Origin: an uncultured Bacilli bacterium | Lineage (GTDB): Bacteria; Bacillota_I; Bacilli_A; RF39; UBA660 | Length of the DNA: 47,589 nt | Assembly: GCA_934089275.1 (NCBI GenBank) | Contig: CAKOJJ010000008.1 | Coordinates: 1 to 47,589 of the forward strand | Direction: 5' to 3' | In this document: piece after piece, positions 1 to 7,953 of the stretch | Position numbering within the stretch: the first letter of the stretch is position 1 | How the letters are laid out: each line of letters begins with the position of its first letter | Made by a program: the position numbers and the translations under genes | The notes under the pieces: generated by a model | Seen by the model: the letters and a program-made list of their open reading frames with translations, nothing else | What the model was told of the DNA's origin: nothing | The model's database searches: none

Positions 1-127
1 CAGAGTGTTGACAAAGTTCAATACTCTTTTCTTTTTCAAAAATATGTTGTATAATCAAGATGTAAGGTTGCTTATCTTCTCAACAAATTTAAGCTTACTA
101 AACCTTACTTTTTTATTGCCAAAATGA

Positions 128-133
128 TATAAT
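128..133 (+). promoter_or_regulatory. Extended -10 promoter of the IS1182 transposase
   Basis: TATAAT at 128-133 is preceded by TG one base upstream, which gives an extended -10 element. A weak -35 (TTACTT, 105-110) sits 17 bp upstream. The predicted transcript would start near 140, just before the AGGAAAG ribosome site at 151-157. Confidence 0.5.
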
Positions 134-160
134 ATTATTGTTGAGTGGATAGGAAAGTAA

Positions 161-1570
161 GTGATAGTAATGATAACAAAAAGCAAAAATATACAAAGTG
201 AAATCTTAATGACTACTATGGAAGAAATTGTGCCAGAAAATAGTTTATTCCGTAAGATAGATAAATATATAGATTTCACTTTTATTTATGATAAAGTGGA
301 AGGCCTATATTGTAAAAATAATGGGAGACCAGGTATAGATCCAATTGTTTTATTTAAGATAGTATTTATACAAGCATTAGATGGAATAAAATCAATGAGA
401 CAAACATGTAAAAAAATAAAAGTAGATGCTGAATACAGGTGGTTTTTAGGTATACCATTTGGTAAAGATACTCCACATTTTTCAACTTTTAGTAAAAATT
501 ATGAAAGAAGATTTAAAGATTCAGATATATTCGAAGAAATATTTGTAGAGATAGTAAATCAAGCAATAAAATATAACTTAGTAGATGGAACTACATTTTA
601 TACAGATTCAACGCATAAAAAAGCAAATGCTAATAAAAATAAGTATGAAGATGAAATTGTGGAAGTAGTCAAAGAACGAAGAAAATGGCTAGAAGAAGAA
701 ATAAATGAAGAAAGAATAAAACAAGGAAGAAAACCATTTGAATATAAAGAAGAAAAAGAAAAAAAGCATATAAAAGTAAGTACAACAGATAAAGAAAGTG
801 GATATTATCATCGAGATAATAAAGAAAAAGGATTTATGTATCTTGATCATAGAACAGTAGATGATAAATGTAATATCATCGTAGATGCATATGTAACAAA
901 AGGAAATGTTCACGATTCTGGACCATTTATAGAAAGAGCAGAACACATAAAAAACGAATATGGATTTAATATAGAAAAATATGCAGTAGATTCAGGATAT
1001 TTAACTTTAGATATAAAGAAATATTTTATAGATAATAATATATTTGGAGTTTTTGGATATAGAAGATATGGTACACAAGAATCAAGAAAAGAGAAAAGCA
1101 AATTTAAGTATGTTAAAGAATTAGATATATATTATGAAAAAGAAACAGGAGAAGTATTAGAATATAAAGGATTAATAGATAAAAATGGATATAAAACATA
1201 TATAAATTTAGATAAAACGAAAAAAGTAAGAAGACACATACATGAGGAATGGAATGAAATATTTAGGAATAATAGACTTTCAAAAGAAGGAAAAGAACTT
1301 TATCAAAAAAGAAAAGAACATGTAGAAAGAAGTTTTGCAGATTCAAAACAAAATCATGGATATAGATATGCTATGTATAAAGGTGTTAAAAAAAATCAAC
1401 ATTATACATGGCTTATTTGTGCTGCCCAAAACATGAAAAATATAGCAATAAAAAATGATAATGTAGGAAAGAAACCACTTACATTATCATATAATAGTTA
1501 TAATTTTGTAAAAATATTAAAAAATATCATAAAATTTTTATTTATAAGAAAACCTCTAGAAAAAATCTAG
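161..1570 (+). CDS. IS1182-family DDE transposase
   Basis: Transposase that would cut and join the ends of the surrounding element. The 469-residue protein has the N-terminal DUF772/InsH-type domain (about residues 20-110) and a DDE nuclease core with the likely triad D149 (in YTDST), D277 (in AVDSGY) and E389 (in HVERSF). The middle of the protein has a long charged insertion rich in Lys and Glu (about 160-205), common in this family. The frame opens at GTG 161, with ATG 170 as alternative; AGGAAAG at 151-157 lies 3 bases from the GTG and 12 from the ATG, so the start is uncertain. The gene looks intact. Its stop codon lies inside a hairpin at the element's right end. Confidence 0.92.
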   Translation: MIVMITKSKNIQSEILMTTMEEIVPENSLFRKIDKYIDFTFIYDKVEGLYCKNNGRPGIDPIVLFKIVFIQALDGIKSMRQTCKKIKVDAEYRWFLGIPFGKDTPHFSTFSKNYERRFKDSDIFEEIFVEIVNQAIKYNLVDGTTFYTDSTHKKANANKNKYEDEIVEVVKERRKWLEEEINEERIKQGRKPFEYKEEKEKKHIKVSTTDKESGYYHRDNKEKGFMYLDHRTVDDKCNIIVDAYVTKGNVHDSGPFIERAEHIKNEYGFNIEKYAVDSGYLTLDIKKYFIDNNIFGVFGYRRYGTQESRKEKSKFKYVKELDIYYEKETGEVLEYKGLIDKNGYKTYINLDKTKKVRRHIHEEWNEIFRNNRLSKEGKELYQKRKEHVERSFADSKQNHGYRYAMYKGVKKNQHYTWLICAAQNMKNIAIKNDNVGKKPLTLSYNSYNFVKILKNIIKFLFIRKPLEKI

Positions 1571-1576
1571 GGGTTT
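1550..1576 (+). terminator. Hairpin at the 3' end of the IS1182 element
   Basis: An 11-bp stem (1550-1560 with 1566-1576, one G-T pair, loop of five A) overlaps the transposase stop codon and reaches into the right inverted repeat. The right arm ends in GTTT, so it could terminate transposase transcription or block read-through into the element. Confidence 0.55.
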
Positions 1577-1589
1577 GTCTACACTCTGA

Positions 1590-1615
1590 AAAGTATGATA
1601 TTTCTATCATACTTT
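1590..1615 (-). terminator. Terminator of ssb, abutted by the IS
   Basis: A perfect 11-bp inverted repeat (1590-1600 and 1605-1615, loop TTTC) lies just downstream of ssb. On the minus strand the stem ends in four T, after which the IS1182 end begins at 1588, so the insertion has replaced whatever followed the T tract. Confidence 0.7.
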
Positions 1616-1634
1616 GGTGAGAAAATATTTTGGT

Positions 1635-1967
1635 TTATTCAGCTTCTCTTTTACTTGCTAAAAAAGAAACTTTATCAACTATTACTTCAGTTATATATTT
1701 TTCTTCTTCTTGCTCATTTTTATACTTTCTTGTTTGAAGACGGCCTTTAACACCAACTAAATCACCCTTATGGCAATAGTCGCTTGTACTCTTAGCTATA
1801 CCATTCCAAAGAATGCATCTTATGAAGTCAGTTTCATATAAACCATTTTCATTTTTATAGCTTCTTTGAACAGCTAAATTAATTGTAAGCATATCCTTTT
1901 CATCGCCAATATTCTTAAGAGTTGGATCTTCTGTAAGTCTTCCAATTAAGTAAACAACGTTATGCAT
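1635..1967 (-). CDS. ssb: Single-stranded DNA-binding protein, short form
   Basis: OB-fold protein that coats single-stranded DNA during replication, repair or uptake. The start MHNVVYLIGRLTEDPTL, the middle FIRCILWNGIAKSTSDYCHKGD and GVKGRLQTRKY match bacterial SSB and PriB-like proteins. At about 110 residues it ends right after the OB fold (FLASKREAE) and lacks the Gly-rich linker and acidic DDDIPF-type tail of housekeeping SSB. It therefore resembles the accessory SSBs of Firmicutes (the YwpH/SsbB type), and a full-length ssb probably exists elsewhere (inference). The frame opens at 1985, but AGGAGGGAGG lies between that ATG and the one at 1967, so 1967 is the start. Confidence 0.88.
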   Translation of the reverse strand: MHNVVYLIGRLTEDPTLKNIGDEKDMLTINLAVQRSYKNENGLYETDFIRCILWNGIAKSTSDYCHKGDLVGVKGRLQTRKYKNEQEEEKYITEVIVDKVSFLASKREAE

Positions 1968-2107
1968 TTTCCTCCCTCCTTTCATGGTTTTTAGCCTATC
2001 ACAAAGGCCTATTTCTTGTAAAAACGCAAAATTTTAAATTTGGAGGGTCAGATTTTTAATATCTGTATCGATTTATATGCAAAACGTAAAAAACTGTCAA
2101 AAAAAAG

Positions 2108-2130
2108 CTACCAATTTTAAAGTTTGGTAG
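2108..2130 (-). terminator. Intrinsic terminator of sufB
   Basis: Stem CTACCAA/TTGGTAG (2108-2114 and 2124-2130). On the minus strand it is followed by a C and a run of T, and it lies just after the sufB stop. Confidence 0.8.
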
Positions 2131-2154
2131 TTTTAACATTTTTTTCAATTTTTT

Positions 2155-3462
2155 TTAAATTTCTTTCATTAAGCGGTTTAATTCAACAGCATATTCCATA
2201 GGTAATTCTTTCTTAAAATCACTTATAAATCCCATAATTAGCATTTCTTTTGCTTGATTTTCCGTTAAACCTTTACTTCTTAAATAAAACATCTTTTCTT
2301 CACTTATTTTAGAAACCGTTGCTTCATGTTCTAGCTTGCTTGAATCATTATTAACTTCATTAATTGGATATGTATCACTTATAGCATTATCACTTAAAAG
2401 AATTGTATCACATTTGATAGAAGCATATGAATTTTTAGCACTTTCAGAAATTTTTACTTTTCCACGATAATTGGCAATTCCATTCTCATCAGCGATACTC
2501 TTTGAAACAATATTACTTCTAGTATTAGCTCCTATATGTATCATCTTAGCCCCAGCATCTAAATGCTGATTTTCTTTTGCATAGGCGATAGAAATAGAAT
2601 TACCAACAGAGTTATCTCCAAGTAAGATACAAGAAGGATATTTCATAGTAACTCCACTTCCAACGTTACCATCAACCCAATCCATTACACCATTTTCTTC
2701 TACAATCGCTCTTTTAGTAACCAAATTATATACATCTTTACTCCAGTTTTGAATTGTTGAATACTTACATTTAGCTCCACGTTTTACATAGATTTCAACA
2801 ACTCCAGCATGAAGCGAAGACACTGAATAACTCTTAGCTGTACATCCTTCAATATAAGAAAGTTCTGCGCCTTCATCAACAATAATTATTGTTCTTTCAA
2901 ATTGACCTAAAGAAGATGATTCTATTCTAAAATAACTTTGTAAAGGTCTATCAAGTTTAGTATAAGGAGGAATATATATAAAAGATCCTCCACTCCATAA
3001 AGCTCCATTTAAAGCCGTATATTTATTTTCATCATACTTAACAAGATTATTAAAATATTCTTTAAAAAGATCAGGATATTGTTTTAAAGCTTCATCAGTT
3101 GATAAAAATATTACACCTTTTTCCTGTATTTCATCACGTCCATTATGGTATATTACTTCACTTTCAAATTGATTTGATACTCCACTTAAATGCTCTTTTT
3201 CAGCATCTATTACTCCTAAAGTTTTAAACTTATTTCTAATGTCACATCTTACATTATTCCAATCATTTGTTAAATTACCTTCTTTTTTATAATAATTTAA
3301 CTTTGAAAAATCAAGTTCTATTTTAGGTCCAAAATTTGGATTTTCAAGTTCCAAAAATTTTCTATATGAATTAAGTCTAAATTCAAGCATCCATTCGTCT
3401 TCACCTTTAGACTTACTTATCTTTTTTATTAATTCCTCGCTTAACATTTCCATAAACATCAC
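2155..3462 (-). CDS. sufB: SufB-type Fe-S cluster scaffold protein
   Basis: Cytosolic scaffold of the SUF iron-sulfur assembly complex (SufBC2D). The 435-residue beta-helix protein carries EGCTAK (C207), NWSKDVYNLVTKR, and the cluster-building pair C351 and E380. These two are 29 residues apart, as are C405 and E434 of E. coli SufB, and H379 matches the neighbouring His. In Firmicutes sufB normally closes a sufCDSUB operon. Here its upstream neighbour is an acetyltransferase with its own terminator, and no other suf gene is in the window. The start is unclear: GTG 3462, ATG 3459, 3453 and 3447 are close together, no good Shine-Dalgarno is visible, and a TATAAT-like sequence lies only about 12 bases upstream, so the leader may be very short. 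Confidence 0.9.
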   Translation of the reverse strand: MMFMEMLSEELIKKISKSKGEDEWMLEFRLNSYRKFLELENPNFGPKIELDFSKLNYYKKEGNLTNDWNNVRCDIRNKFKTLGVIDAEKEHLSGVSNQFESEVIYHNGRDEIQEKGVIFLSTDEALKQYPDLFKEYFNNLVKYDENKYTALNGALWSGGSFIYIPPYTKLDRPLQSYFRIESSSLGQFERTIIIVDEGAELSYIEGCTAKSYSVSSLHAGVVEIYVKRGAKCKYSTIQNWSKDVYNLVTKRAIVEENGVMDWVDGNVGSGVTMKYPSCILLGDNSVGNSISIAYAKENQHLDAGAKMIHIGANTRSNIVSKSIADENGIANYRGKVKISESAKNSYASIKCDTILLSDNAISDTYPINEVNNDSSKLEHEATVSKISEEKMFYLRSKGLTENQAKEMLIMGFISDFKKELPMEYAVELNRLMKEI

Positions 3463-3478
3463 GAAAATATTATATAAT

Positions 3479-3507
3479 AAAAGAGTACATTTTTAAAGTA
3501 CTCTTTT
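3479..3507 (-). terminator. Terminator between the acetyltransferase and sufB
   Basis: A 10-bp perfect stem AAAAGAGTAC/GTACTCTTTT (3479-3488 and 3498-3507) with a 9-base loop, overlapping the acetyltransferase stop codon. Confidence 0.7.
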
Positions 3508-4019
3508 TAATCTAGTTCAATTTCATATAGAAGTTCATCTCCTATATTACCATCAATATCTTTTCTATAATCCTTTATTGTATCAATAAGTTCAAATCCA
3601 CTTTTTTCAAGCATCATTTTAGCACCAATATTTCTACCATCACATGTAGCATATAAACATTCCAAATGAACTTTTTTCATTTCCCTTATAACACTTTTTA
3701 ATACTTCTGTTCCATATCCTTTTCCCCAATAAGATTTATCAATAAATATATTAACAGATTTACTTCTACTATCCTCTTGATAAAGAAATACATAACCAAT
3801 AATTTTATTGGTTTCTTTTTCTTGGATAACCGATCTTATCAAATATTCATCTTTATAAGCTCTCATAATATAATAAGTAAAATCATCTTCAGTATGAATA
3901 TCTTTCATTTCAGGAACATATCTTAAAACATCCGAATCATTTCCCCATGTTTCATACATAAGAGAAATATATTCAGGGATAAATTTTTTAACAATTAAGC
4001 GTCTAGTTGTAAATTCCAT
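3507..4019 (-). CDS. GNAT acetyltransferase, RimJ/RimL-like
   Basis: Probable N-acetyltransferase using acetyl-CoA; the substrate is unknown. The protein begins with the TTRRLIVKKF strand typical of RimJ/RimL-like enzymes. It has the cofactor-binding loop YWGKGYGTEVLKSVI (about residues 97-111) and ends with the usual KMMLEKSGFELIDTI element. About 170 residues is the normal size. The frame opens at 4025, but AGAAGGA is adjacent to that ATG and 6 bases from the ATG at 4019, so 4019 is preferred. It stands alone between terminators. Confidence 0.85.
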   Translation of the reverse strand: MEFTTRRLIVKKFIPEYISLMYETWGNDSDVLRYVPEMKDIHTEDDFTYYIMRAYKDEYLIRSVIQEKETNKIIGYVFLYQEDSRSKSVNIFIDKSYWGKGYGTEVLKSVIREMKKVHLECLYATCDGRNIGAKMMLEKSGFELIDTIKDYRKDIDGNIGDELLYEIELD

Positions 4020-4082
4020 AAACATTCCTTCTATTCTTACGATTATTATACCATATCATAAATAAAAGTATACATAAAAAAA

Positions 4083-4112
4083 ATGTTGATGTGTAAAACT
4101 AATCATCAACAT
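4083..4112 (-). terminator. Terminator of the DUF2974 gene
   Basis: A 9-bp stem ATGTTGATG/CATCAACAT (4083-4091 and 4104-4112), followed on the minus strand by a run of T. Confidence 0.8.
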
Positions 4113-5175
4113 CTTTATTAATATATAAAACAATAAATCTTATTAAATCATTTACCATTTTCTTGCTTTCTGGACTCAATTTTGTACTTTCTTTTAATAT
4201 AGCTAAAACATTTTTTAAATTTTTCCCTTTAAGTTCTAAAAGAGACTCTACATTTGCACGTTCAAATATAGAAAATAAATCTTTAACAAACTTTTCACGA
4301 GTTGCTAAATCATATGTTTCTAACCATTCAGTTATACTTTTATCAACTCTCTTACTAAACATCGAAAGCTTAACCCTTTTAAAATAGTCTTCATCAACCA
4401 TCCAACTTGTTAATTCATGAGCCATTATTCCTTTATTAGAAGATTTTACAACCACATAATCATCCTTATGTCGTAATAGAAGTCCAACAACACTAGAATC
4501 TGGAATTATTAATTCATATTTAGGTAAAATTCTCATGTATTCTTTAGATTCAATCTCACGTTTTAAAATACCAGGTCCATCATTGCTATAAACTTTCATT
4601 ATTTTATTTCTAATTAAAGGATTTGCATACATTGCAGCAACAAGTGCAATATTACCACCTTTAGAATGTCCACCAATGATGTATTTTCTTAAAGAAAAAG
4701 GAGAAATATGAGAATTTATATATTTAATAGCTGCTTTTTGAGATGCGATTGGAAACTTATATGCAAGTTCAAAGTCTTCTCTCCAACCACTTACTAAATC
4801 ATCTGTTCCTTCAAAAGAAATATAAGTAAGACTTTTATTTATATCAATGAATAAACATGAAAATTGTAAATCATTGTTATATTGATAAGTATAATTGTAT
4901 AACATTAAATCTTTATATCTTTTAGTATCTTTAATACTTTCAAGCACTTTTACAGCATCTCTTGCAGCTAAAACGAAACCCTTTATTTCTTTTTTAGTAT
5001 GATGTTCAAAATATTCAGTTGCACAAGCATTTATACTTGTTTTTTTATGTACTAAAATGTCTTTATAATCAATATATGCAAGAGATGAAAATATTAAATT
5101 ATCTACTTCATTAAAACCTTTTTCAGAAAAAGTCTTATCTCCATAATTTTTGATATAATCAAATATATTTGCCAT
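4099..5175 (-). CDS. DUF2974 alpha/beta-hydrolase (Mbeg1-like)
   Basis: Predicted lipase or esterase-type hydrolase. GGHSKGGN at residues 168-175 is the nucleophile elbow (S171), preceded by the strand SLTYISFEGTDD that forms the oxyanion side. No signal peptide or membrane segment is visible, so it is probably cytosolic. The 358-residue length is usual for DUF2974 proteins, which are common in gut Firmicutes and whose substrates are unknown. GGAGGG sits 3 bases before the ATG. A terminator separates it from the DUF368 gene upstream, so it is probably transcribed alone. Confidence 0.82.
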   Translation of the reverse strand: MANIFDYIKNYGDKTFSEKGFNEVDNLIFSSLAYIDYKDILVHKKTSINACATEYFEHHTKKEIKGFVLAARDAVKVLESIKDTKRYKDLMLYNYTYQYNNDLQFSCLFIDINKSLTYISFEGTDDLVSGWREDFELAYKFPIASQKAAIKYINSHISPFSLRKYIIGGHSKGGNIALVAAMYANPLIRNKIMKVYSNDGPGILKREIESKEYMRILPKYELIIPDSSVVGLLLRHKDDYVVVKSSNKGIMAHELTSWMVDEDYFKRVKLSMFSKRVDKSITEWLETYDLATREKFVKDLFSIFERANVESLLELKGKNLKNVLAILKESTKLSPESKKMVNDLIRFIVLYINKDVDD

Positions 5176-5192
5176 ATACCCTCCATTTTAAA

Positions 5193-5213
5193 AAGAAAGA
5201 ATTAATCTTTCTT
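5193..5213 (-). terminator. Terminator of the DUF368 gene
   Basis: Stem AAGAAAGA/TCTTTCTT (5193-5200 and 5206-5213) around the stop codon, followed on the minus strand by TTTTT. Confidence 0.65.
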
Positions 5214-6095
5214 CATCATCATTCTCTTTAATACTTCTAATAAAACAATTATTAAAGCACCAATTATAAAAAATAATATATTAAATGTTTTAAATGTCAT
5301 CATTTCCATTGGAACTTCTAAAGTCGTTGGTCCATTAATTATTGCATATAGAGAACCAACCATCATTCCTAAAATAAAATATACCGTTTTACTTCTATGA
5401 TTATTTAAACAATTTTTTAATATTCTAACAAAAGCAACTATGCCGAAAATCATACCTAACCCAAATATCATAAGTAATGGAAATACGGAAAAATCAAAAC
5501 TAATGAATTTTTTTACTGCTCCAATAATTGGAATATATAAACCAAATATTAAAAGTAATGTTGAACCACTTATTCCAGGTAAGACCATAGCAGTAATTGC
5601 AATAGCAGCAGAAAAGAATATATATAAAATGTTGAAAATACTTAAATTATTAACATCAACTCCTAAACTTGAGTGTGTTGTAAAATAACTTATACCAGCT
5701 ACTAGTATTGCTCCTAGTATTAAAAAAACAATATTTTTATAATGTCCTTTTACAGAATCTTTTTCTTCTTTAATAACTTGAGGAATAGAAAAAATTATAA
5801 ATCCTAAGAATAAAGAACTCATTTCATATATCTTACTTGTAAACATATTTGAAAGTATTGTTGCTGCAAGTAAGAAACCAATTACCCAACCTAATCCTAA
5901 TTTTATTAAAAATATAAACGCTTTTTTCTTTGAATCCATATTTCCTCTAAATAAATCATCTAAAGAGTTTATAAATTCATCATAGAAACCTAGAAGAAAT
6001 GCAATTGTTCCACCAGATACTCCAGGTACTGAATCAGCTAAGGCCATACAAAAACCATTAAACATATTTATTAGTAATAACTTTAATTTTTTCAT
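5202..6095 (-). CDS. DUF368 membrane protein, PopT-type undecaprenyl-phosphate translocase
   Basis: Polytopic membrane protein with about eight hydrophobic segments. DUF368 proteins (PopT) have been shown in other Gram-positive bacteria to return undecaprenyl phosphate across the membrane for wall-polymer synthesis; the role here is by family. The diagnostic repeats are ADSVPGVSGGTIAFLLGFYDEF (about 20-41) and its inverted partner AMVLPGISGSTLLLIFGLY (about 170-188). The frame opens at 6104; ATG 6095 begins the canonical MKKLKLL and has a better spaced GGATGGT upstream. It lies just downstream of an LCP ligase and near a polysaccharide cluster that would use the same carrier. Confidence 0.87.
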   Translation of the reverse strand: MKKLKLLLINMFNGFCMALADSVPGVSGGTIAFLLGFYDEFINSLDDLFRGNMDSKKKAFIFLIKLGLGWVIGFLLAATILSNMFTSKIYEMSSLFLGFIIFSIPQVIKEEKDSVKGHYKNIVFLILGAILVAGISYFTTHSSLGVDVNNLSIFNILYIFFSAAIAITAMVLPGISGSTLLLIFGLYIPIIGAVKKFISFDFSVFPLLMIFGLGMIFGIVAFVRILKNCLNNHRSKTVYFILGMMVGSLYAIINGPTTLEVPMEMMTFKTFNILFFIIGALIIVLLEVLKRMMMKKD

Positions 6096-6149
6096 AATTA
6101 CCATCCAATCTAGAATAATTATACATTAGTTGTTAATTTAAAACAAGAA

Positions 6150-6178
6150 AAAACATTAAGCATATTTCTTAATGTTTT
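6150..6178 (-). terminator. Terminator of the LCP gene
   Basis: An 11-bp stem AAAACATTAAG/CTTAATGTTTT (6150-6160 and 6168-6178) across the stop codon, with a T tract on the minus strand. Confidence 0.75.
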
Positions 6179-7562
6179 CACTTGCTCTTTTTACATCTTT
6201 TTCATAAGGAATCATTACATATCTTTTTTTACTAGGTGCTGTATAAGTATTCATTGATGCATCCGATCCTGATACACTTTGTCTTTCTATTTTATAAGCA
6301 CTCATATCTTCAAGTTGATTCTTCACAAGTAACGATATAAGATCACTTGGAATATTAGTTTTATATAATTTACTCAATGATGACAATGTTTTATCATACT
6401 TTAAAAGTATTGACTTATCAGTTGTAATTTTAGAAATAACAGCTTCTAATACTTGTTGTTGATTCAAAATACGATGTCTATCTCCTAAAGCATACGCATG
6501 TCTTTCACGAGCATAACTTAGAGCCTGACCACCATTAAAATGATTCATTCCCTTTTTTACATTTGTTTTTATGGCTCCACCATCACCACAATAAGTTGTA
6601 AATGCTTTATCGCTTTCAATATCAATTCCACCTAATAAATTAACAACCTCTACAACTGATGAAAAACCAACTTTAATATAATAATCAATTTTAATATCAA
6701 ATAAATTTTCAACAGTTTTAACACTTGTGTCTATTCCATAAATACCAGCATGTGTAAGTTTATCTTTCAAACCAGTTTTACCATATACTGATACATAATA
6801 ATCTCTTGGAATACTTGTTAAAAGCACTTTTTTATTTTTAGGATCAACACTTATAATCATATTTACATCACTTCTAGTTTTACTAGCAATATAATTACTA
6901 CGTGCATCACTTCCAGATAAGAAAATATTAAACGGTTTAAGTTCATCTACTGAGTTATCTTTTTTTACATTCTTTTTTATTTCAACATTAAAACTGTATA
7001 TTAAATTGATCTTACTTTCATCAATTTCTTTTTCATCAACAAGCATGTTATAATATGTTTTATCAAGTAGCATCGAATTTACTTTATTATTTAAAAAATC
7101 TTGAGTCAAAGAATACATATCATCATATAGAATCTCACTTGCATTTACTCGCTTCTTTAATTCTTTTAAAGATTTATCGGAATTTTCTTCATCTAAATAT
7201 CCAAAACTTTTAATAGATTTTAAATCACTAATTTTATCTTTTAAAACATATAATCCATATTCACTTATTTCTACTGAATCATTGTTGAAAGCATGACGCA
7301 AATAATCAATTGTTTCACTTCCATAATAATAACCTATTACAGAAATAATTATAGTAATCAAATAGATAAAAATTGCTACTATATTTACCCACTTTTTCTT
7401 AGTATAAATTAAAAGTCCCAACAAATTTAAAACAGACATTACTAAAATCAATATAATAAAATACTTATTAGGCAACATATTAAGCCCATTTATTGTTACT
7501 AAACATACTATGGATAAAATTAATGTTAAAATACTTAAAATTATTTTCAATATCTTCTTCAT
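6156..7562 (-). CDS. LytR-CpsA-Psr (LCP) family wall-polymer ligase
   Basis: Membrane enzyme that transfers lipid-linked glycopolymers onto peptidoglycan. The N-terminus has three to four membrane segments (residues 5-28, 33-53, 58-80). An extracellular accessory region follows (about 90-200), like that in streptococcal CpsA. The LCP domain comes next (about 205-380), with the phosphate- and Mg-binding motifs SGSDAR (216-221), SIPRD (250-254), ARERH (351-355) and DRHR (361-364). The 468-residue length fits the CpsA subgroup. The polysaccharide cluster at 10.3-17.7 kb is a plausible source of its substrate (inference from position). Confidence 0.92.
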   Translation of the reverse strand: MKKILKIILSILTLILSIVCLVTINGLNMLPNKYFIILILVMSVLNLLGLLIYTKKKWVNIVAIFIYLITIIISVIGYYYGSETIDYLRHAFNNDSVEISEYGLYVLKDKISDLKSIKSFGYLDEENSDKSLKELKKRVNASEILYDDMYSLTQDFLNNKVNSMLLDKTYYNMLVDEKEIDESKINLIYSFNVEIKKNVKKDNSVDELKPFNIFLSGSDARSNYIASKTRSDVNMIISVDPKNKKVLLTSIPRDYYVSVYGKTGLKDKLTHAGIYGIDTSVKTVENLFDIKIDYYIKVGFSSVVEVVNLLGGIDIESDKAFTTYCGDGGAIKTNVKKGMNHFNGGQALSYARERHAYALGDRHRILNQQQVLEAVISKITTDKSILLKYDKTLSSLSKLYKTNIPSDLISLLVKNQLEDMSAYKIERQSVSGSDASMNTYTAPSKKRYVMIPYEKDVKRASENIKKYA

Positions 7563-7639
7563 ATTATCCCCTCACATCGAGGCGTATTATAACAAATTTT
7601 AGGTGCATTTGCAAATTTCGGTTCATACGAACAAATGTA

Positions 7640-7668
7640 TTGATTGTTTGCTATTTTATTGTTATAAT
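7640..7668 (+). promoter_or_regulatory. Promoter of type I toxin mRNA, locus 1
   Basis: TTGATT (7640-7645), 17-bp spacer, TATAAT (7663-7668); predicted start near 7675. The spacer contains TTTGCTATTTTATT, which also occurs in front of the second toxin locus (39064 onward). Confidence 0.7.
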
Positions 7669-7685
7669 TTATTTGGAACATCAGC

Positions 7686-7722
7686 TGTTGAGTGTCATCC
7701 TCCAATCCGATACGAAAGGAGG
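7686..7722 (+). promoter_or_regulatory. Toxin 1 mRNA 5' leader: SD-sequestering hairpin and long-range pairing arm
   Basis: CCTCC at 7699-7703 can pair with GGAGG of the ribosome site at 7718-7722 and hide it. Alternatively TGTTGAGTG (7686-7694) plus TCCTCC (7698-7703) can pair with GGAGGACATTCAACA at 7859-7873 beyond the stop codon: 15 pairs with one G-U and a 3-base bulge. Such closed mRNA forms are a known feature of type I toxin mRNAs. Confidence 0.6.
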
Positions 7723-7731
7723 CAGATATTA

Positions 7732-7824
7732 ATGAAAACTAAAACTTTTATTTTAAGGTTTTTAAAATTCATATGTATCATTCTATTACTATTTACCTTA
7801 TTGGTTTTAGCAATAAAAAAATAG
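7732..7824 (+). CDS. Small hydrophobic type I toxin, locus 1 (30 aa)
   Basis: The 30-residue peptide has a basic N-terminus (MKTKTFILRFLKF), one membrane helix (ICIILLLFTLLVLAI) and a KK tail. This is the general plan of type I membrane toxins of the Fst/TxpA/BsrG kind, though I do not claim sequence homology to any of them. AAAGGAGG at 7715-7722 precedes ATG 7732 by 9 bases. The same frame is open back to 7603, but that extension has no ribosome site and covers the promoter and leader. A convergent antisense RNA overlaps the 3' end, and a second system with the same layout lies at 39.1 kb. Toxicity is inferred. Confidence 0.75.
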   Translation: MKTKTFILRFLKFICIILLLFTLLVLAIKK

Positions 7825-7893
7825 ACACTCTAATATGTTAGAGTGCCAAACCTATTAAGGAGGACATTCAACATACCAAAACTGAATGTTCCC
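7815..7893 (-). ncRNA. Antisense antitoxin RNA, locus 1
   Basis: A minus-strand -10 TACAAT (7905-7900) predicts a start near 7893. The RNA would run into the toxin 3' end and stop at a terminator with stem CACTCTAA/TTAGAGTG (7826-7845) followed by a T tract (7821-7815), about 79 nt. Near its 5' end is a small hairpin (ACATTCA with TGAATGT). The hairpin has a T run only in the minus direction, which sets the orientation. Function as antitoxin is inferred from the layout. Confidence 0.68.
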
Positions 7894-7937
7894 TTTTTTA
7901 TTGTATGCAAATTTTCTTGCTAAATACATTTTACCAT
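7885..7937. repeat. 53-bp antisense-promoter module, copy 1
   Basis: Matches 39303-39355 at 49 of 53 positions in the same orientation. It covers the antisense RNA start, its -10 and about 30 bp upstream. Such conservation between otherwise different loci marks it as the antisense promoter. Confidence 0.85.
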
Positions 7938-7953
7938 ATTTCTTGTTATTTTT

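Larger units (their letters stand above)
1..1588 (+). mobile_element. Complete IS1182-family insertion sequence
   Basis: The terminal inverted repeats are visible: CAGAGTGTTGACAAA at 1-15, and its inverted copy at 1574-1588 with 14 of 15 matches. Between them lies one transposase gene (161-1570). The left end coincides with base 1 of the window, so any target duplication on that side cannot be checked. The right end directly abuts an 11-bp hairpin (1590-1615) that terminates ssb. Family assignment rests on the transposase; the boundaries rest on the repeats. Confidence 0.9.

Noticed and set aside
7603..7731. In-frame 5' extension of the locus 1 toxin
   Set aside because: It has no ribosome site and overlaps the promoter and structured leader; the strong AAAGGAGG serves ATG 7732.
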